DNA of 5,786 bases from Planctomycetota bacterium (GTDB lineage: Bacteria; Planctomycetota; Phycisphaerae; WQYP01): NCBI GenBank assembly GCA_021828925.1, contig JAJZCT010000247.1, positions 1-5,786 of the forward strand, in the 5' to 3' direction. Below the pieces are notes generated by a model. That model had not been told where the DNA came from, did not search any database, and saw only the letters and a list, made by a program, of their open reading frames with translations. The position numbers and the translations under genes are program-made. Below, in pieces: positions 4,056-5,786 of this stretch; position 1 is the first letter of the stretch, and the number at the start of each line of letters is the position of its first letter.

Positions 4056-5786
4056 CTACACGGGTGTTTTGGCCGCAATCCGGCGGAATACGCGCACGCG
4101 GATTGGAGAATAAAAGTAATATTGCCACTCAAAATACCAGTTGAATCGCACGACTTTAACCAGCTTCCACTGCTTGCCCAGGAGCTTTTCCACCGCAGGG
4201 GTGCTCAAGGGACCGGAATGAATATCTCCCATGCGGTCGGCCAGAACCAGCGTGTGCAATCCCTTATCGACATGGGCCCAACGGATCGTGGATATCCAGC
4301 GGCGCGGGTTATCCCCCAGCAGGGCATAGCGCGGAATTTTGTACCATAAATCGTTGGGTAAGCCCCATACGGGAAGGTTGTTAAGCGGGATATGCTCCAA
4401 CTGCAGCAGCGATATCGCCGGGTCATCCTTCGCGTGGTTGGACTCTTCTGAATAGGCAATATACATACTCAAATGGTTCTTCGGATTGTAATATTTTATA
4501 ATCGGCCGATTGATAAAAGCCCAAGGCTCACCGCGGCAGACTAAATTATTCGTCAGCGCCGAAGCCAGCATCGCCAGCACCATAACCGCACCGGTCACCA
4601 CGCGCACCGGCCGGCTTGGCAGCCGGGCAATGGCGGCACCCAGCCAAAGCAGCCATGCCACTGCAATAAACCCCATATAACGTTGCAGCCAGATCACGCG
4701 GTGTGGATACAATGACAAAGGATTACTCGGCGGCAGCGAGGCCAAGGCAAAATAAACCGTAGGCAGAAAGATCCACACTCCCACCTGCCACCAGCGCCCG
4801 GGATGCTTCTCCAGGTCTTGCTTTTTATCCACCCACCGTCGCCACGGGATCAGGCCTATAATGAGAATGACAATCGTCAATACCGCCAGGTACAACTCCC
4901 ACTCGGCCAGCCACGGCAGCGTACGCGTTGATAGATGATTGCGATAGCCCGCACCAAGCGAGTACCAGTTAATGATCCGTTGTGAGGGGGGAAAAATCGG
5001 CCAGAGGATACCGAGAATATTGATAGTCGGCGCTCCGAGCAACGTGTGCCAATTCATGACGTTATACCGCGGCAGCCAACTGATTCCCATGCGGCCATGA
5101 TGCACCACCGCACGGTTCAGCCACGCGCTGTGAAATTTATACCAGCCGGCCGTACATGCCGCCATCACGGCAACCGAGAAAATCCAGATCGGCGTATCCA
5201 ACGCACGGTGGCGACGTTTGAAAATGATACAGATCAACTGCACGGGAATTAAAAACCAGCCCAAAAGATCAAACGCGATCAAGCCTATACCGCTTAGAAT
5301 ATACAAAGGCCCCCATATCCAATGGCGACCCTTTTGCCATCGGAAAAACAACGCCATATTCAGCGTTACCATCAGATAAAAGGCCGAATACATTTTCAGA
5401 TCGCGGCTGTAGTAAATTAGAAAGGGGTTTACCGCCGCCAGCAGCATGACAAACAAGGCGGCGCGGCGCGACATAAACTGTCGGGCCAGAAAATAGGCTC
5501 CAGCCACGTTGAGCGTGCCGAGAATCGCCCCCAGTGCTCTGAGGTACGCGGAACTCGTGGCCATACCAGGAGAAATATGCAGAGTATTTTTTAAAAAATG
5601 CAACCATGCCCACAGCGCGGCATACCAACCCGGCGGAAATCCCTGCATCCAGAGGGAATTAAGCAGATAAGTAAAAGTGCCGGACACCCGCGAAAGCGTA
5701 GCGGTTTCATCGCACCAGAGGGATTGCATTCCCAGGCGCCAAAACCGTAAAAATGCACCCAATGCAAAAACCGCGGCATAAACTGT
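4056..5786 (-). CDS. GT39/ArnT-like membrane glycosyltransferase, 5' end beyond the window
   Basis: This polytopic GT-C enzyme belongs to the PMT/ArnT type, which transfers sugars from polyprenyl-phosphate donors on the outer face of the membrane. The frame stays open to the right edge (TVYAAVFA precedes the first possible TTG start at 5760-5762), so that TTG falls inside the first helix and is not the true start. 576 residues are visible. In visible numbering, the first helix runs into RFWRLGMQSLWCDE with the catalytic-loop Asp26-Glu27, followed by PPGWY (51-55) and YYSRDLKMYS (125-134), all in the family order. About ten more hydrophobic helices follow, then a soluble C-terminal part with no helix (roughly the last 150 residues). 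The end is intact (TAG at 4056-4058). Acceptor and donor are unknown; lipid A, exopolysaccharide or protein glycosylation are all open. It is 180 bases upstream of tatA on the same strand, but tatA has its own promoter. Confidence 0.85.
   Translation of the reverse strand, partial: TVYAAVFALGAFLRFWRLGMQSLWCDETATLSRVSGTFTYLLNSLWMQGFPPGWYAALWAWLHFLKNTLHISPGMATSSAYLRALGAILGTLNVAGAYFLARQFMSRRAALFVMLLAAVNPFLIYYSRDLKMYSAFYLMVTLNMALFFRWQKGRHWIWGPLYILSGIGLIAFDLLGWFLIPVQLICIIFKRRHRALDTPIWIFSVAVMAACTAGWYKFHSAWLNRAVVHHGRMGISWLPRYNVMNWHTLLGAPTINILGILWPIFPPSQRIINWYSLGAGYRNHLSTRTLPWLAEWELYLAVLTIVILIIGLIPWRRWVDKKQDLEKHPGRWWQVGVWIFLPTVYFALASLPPSNPLSLYPHRVIWLQRYMGFIAVAWLLWLGAAIARLPSRPVRVVTGAVMVLAMLASALTNNLVCRGEPWAFINRPIIKYYNPKNHLSMYIAYSEESNHAKDDPAISLLQLEHIPLNNLPVWGLPNDLWYKIPRYALLGDNPRRWISTIRWAHVDKGLHTLVLADRMGDIHSGPLSTPAVEKLLGKQWKLVKVVRFNWYFEWQYYFYSPIRVRVFRRIAAKTPV

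Noticed and set aside
5760..5762. TTG as the start of the glycosyltransferase
   Set aside because: The frame is open upstream to the window edge and the extra residues continue the first membrane helix.
1..5786. CRISPR array, tRNA, defence or toxin-antitoxin system
   Set aside because: Only two widely spaced copies of the 29-base repeat exist, with no regular spacers; no cloverleaf and no nuclease, methylase or toxin motif was seen in the real genes.

Overview
This is a bacterial window of roughly 52-55% G+C (estimated by eye). It holds two complete genes of recognisable family (a radical SAM protein of the ArsS type and a TatA-type translocase subunit), one complete gene for an unrecognised membrane protein, one GT39/ArnT-like membrane glycosyltransferase cut by the right window edge, and a 5'-truncated relic of an MFS transporter. 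The lineage is not fixed by the sequence. A member of the Planctomycetota (Phycisphaerae-like) is my best guess, from the short GCCGGC-hairpin repeats between genes and the style of the 433-residue membrane protein, but this is inference.

Layout. 1-212 has no confident gene; it holds a possible minus-strand promoter and a 36-codon open frame reading out of the window to the left. 213-1271 (minus) is arsS-like, with a cysteine where some relatives carry selenocysteine. 1368-1742 (minus) is the last quarter of an MFS sugar-type transporter, with nothing recognisable upstream. 1743-2053 has no gene but contains a MITE-like element (about 1806-1989) with 21-bp inverted ends and 9-11-bp flanking direct repeats. 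2054-3355 (plus) is the 433-residue membrane protein, whose -10 box lies only 7 bases before the ATG. 3372-3507 is a 136-base imperfect palindrome, touching the tatA terminator at 3508-3533. 3567-3875 (minus) is tatA, with a good sigma-70-type promoter at 3946-3974. 4056-5786 (minus) is the glycosyltransferase.

The genes do not form one pathway. They look like independent chromosomal units separated by repeats. The most unusual content is intergenic: a 29-base sequence occurs twice in the same orientation (28 of 29 identical), once on each side of the 433-residue gene, and each copy sits inside a different inverted-repeat structure. I found no tRNA, rRNA, CRISPR array, intact insertion sequence or defence system.
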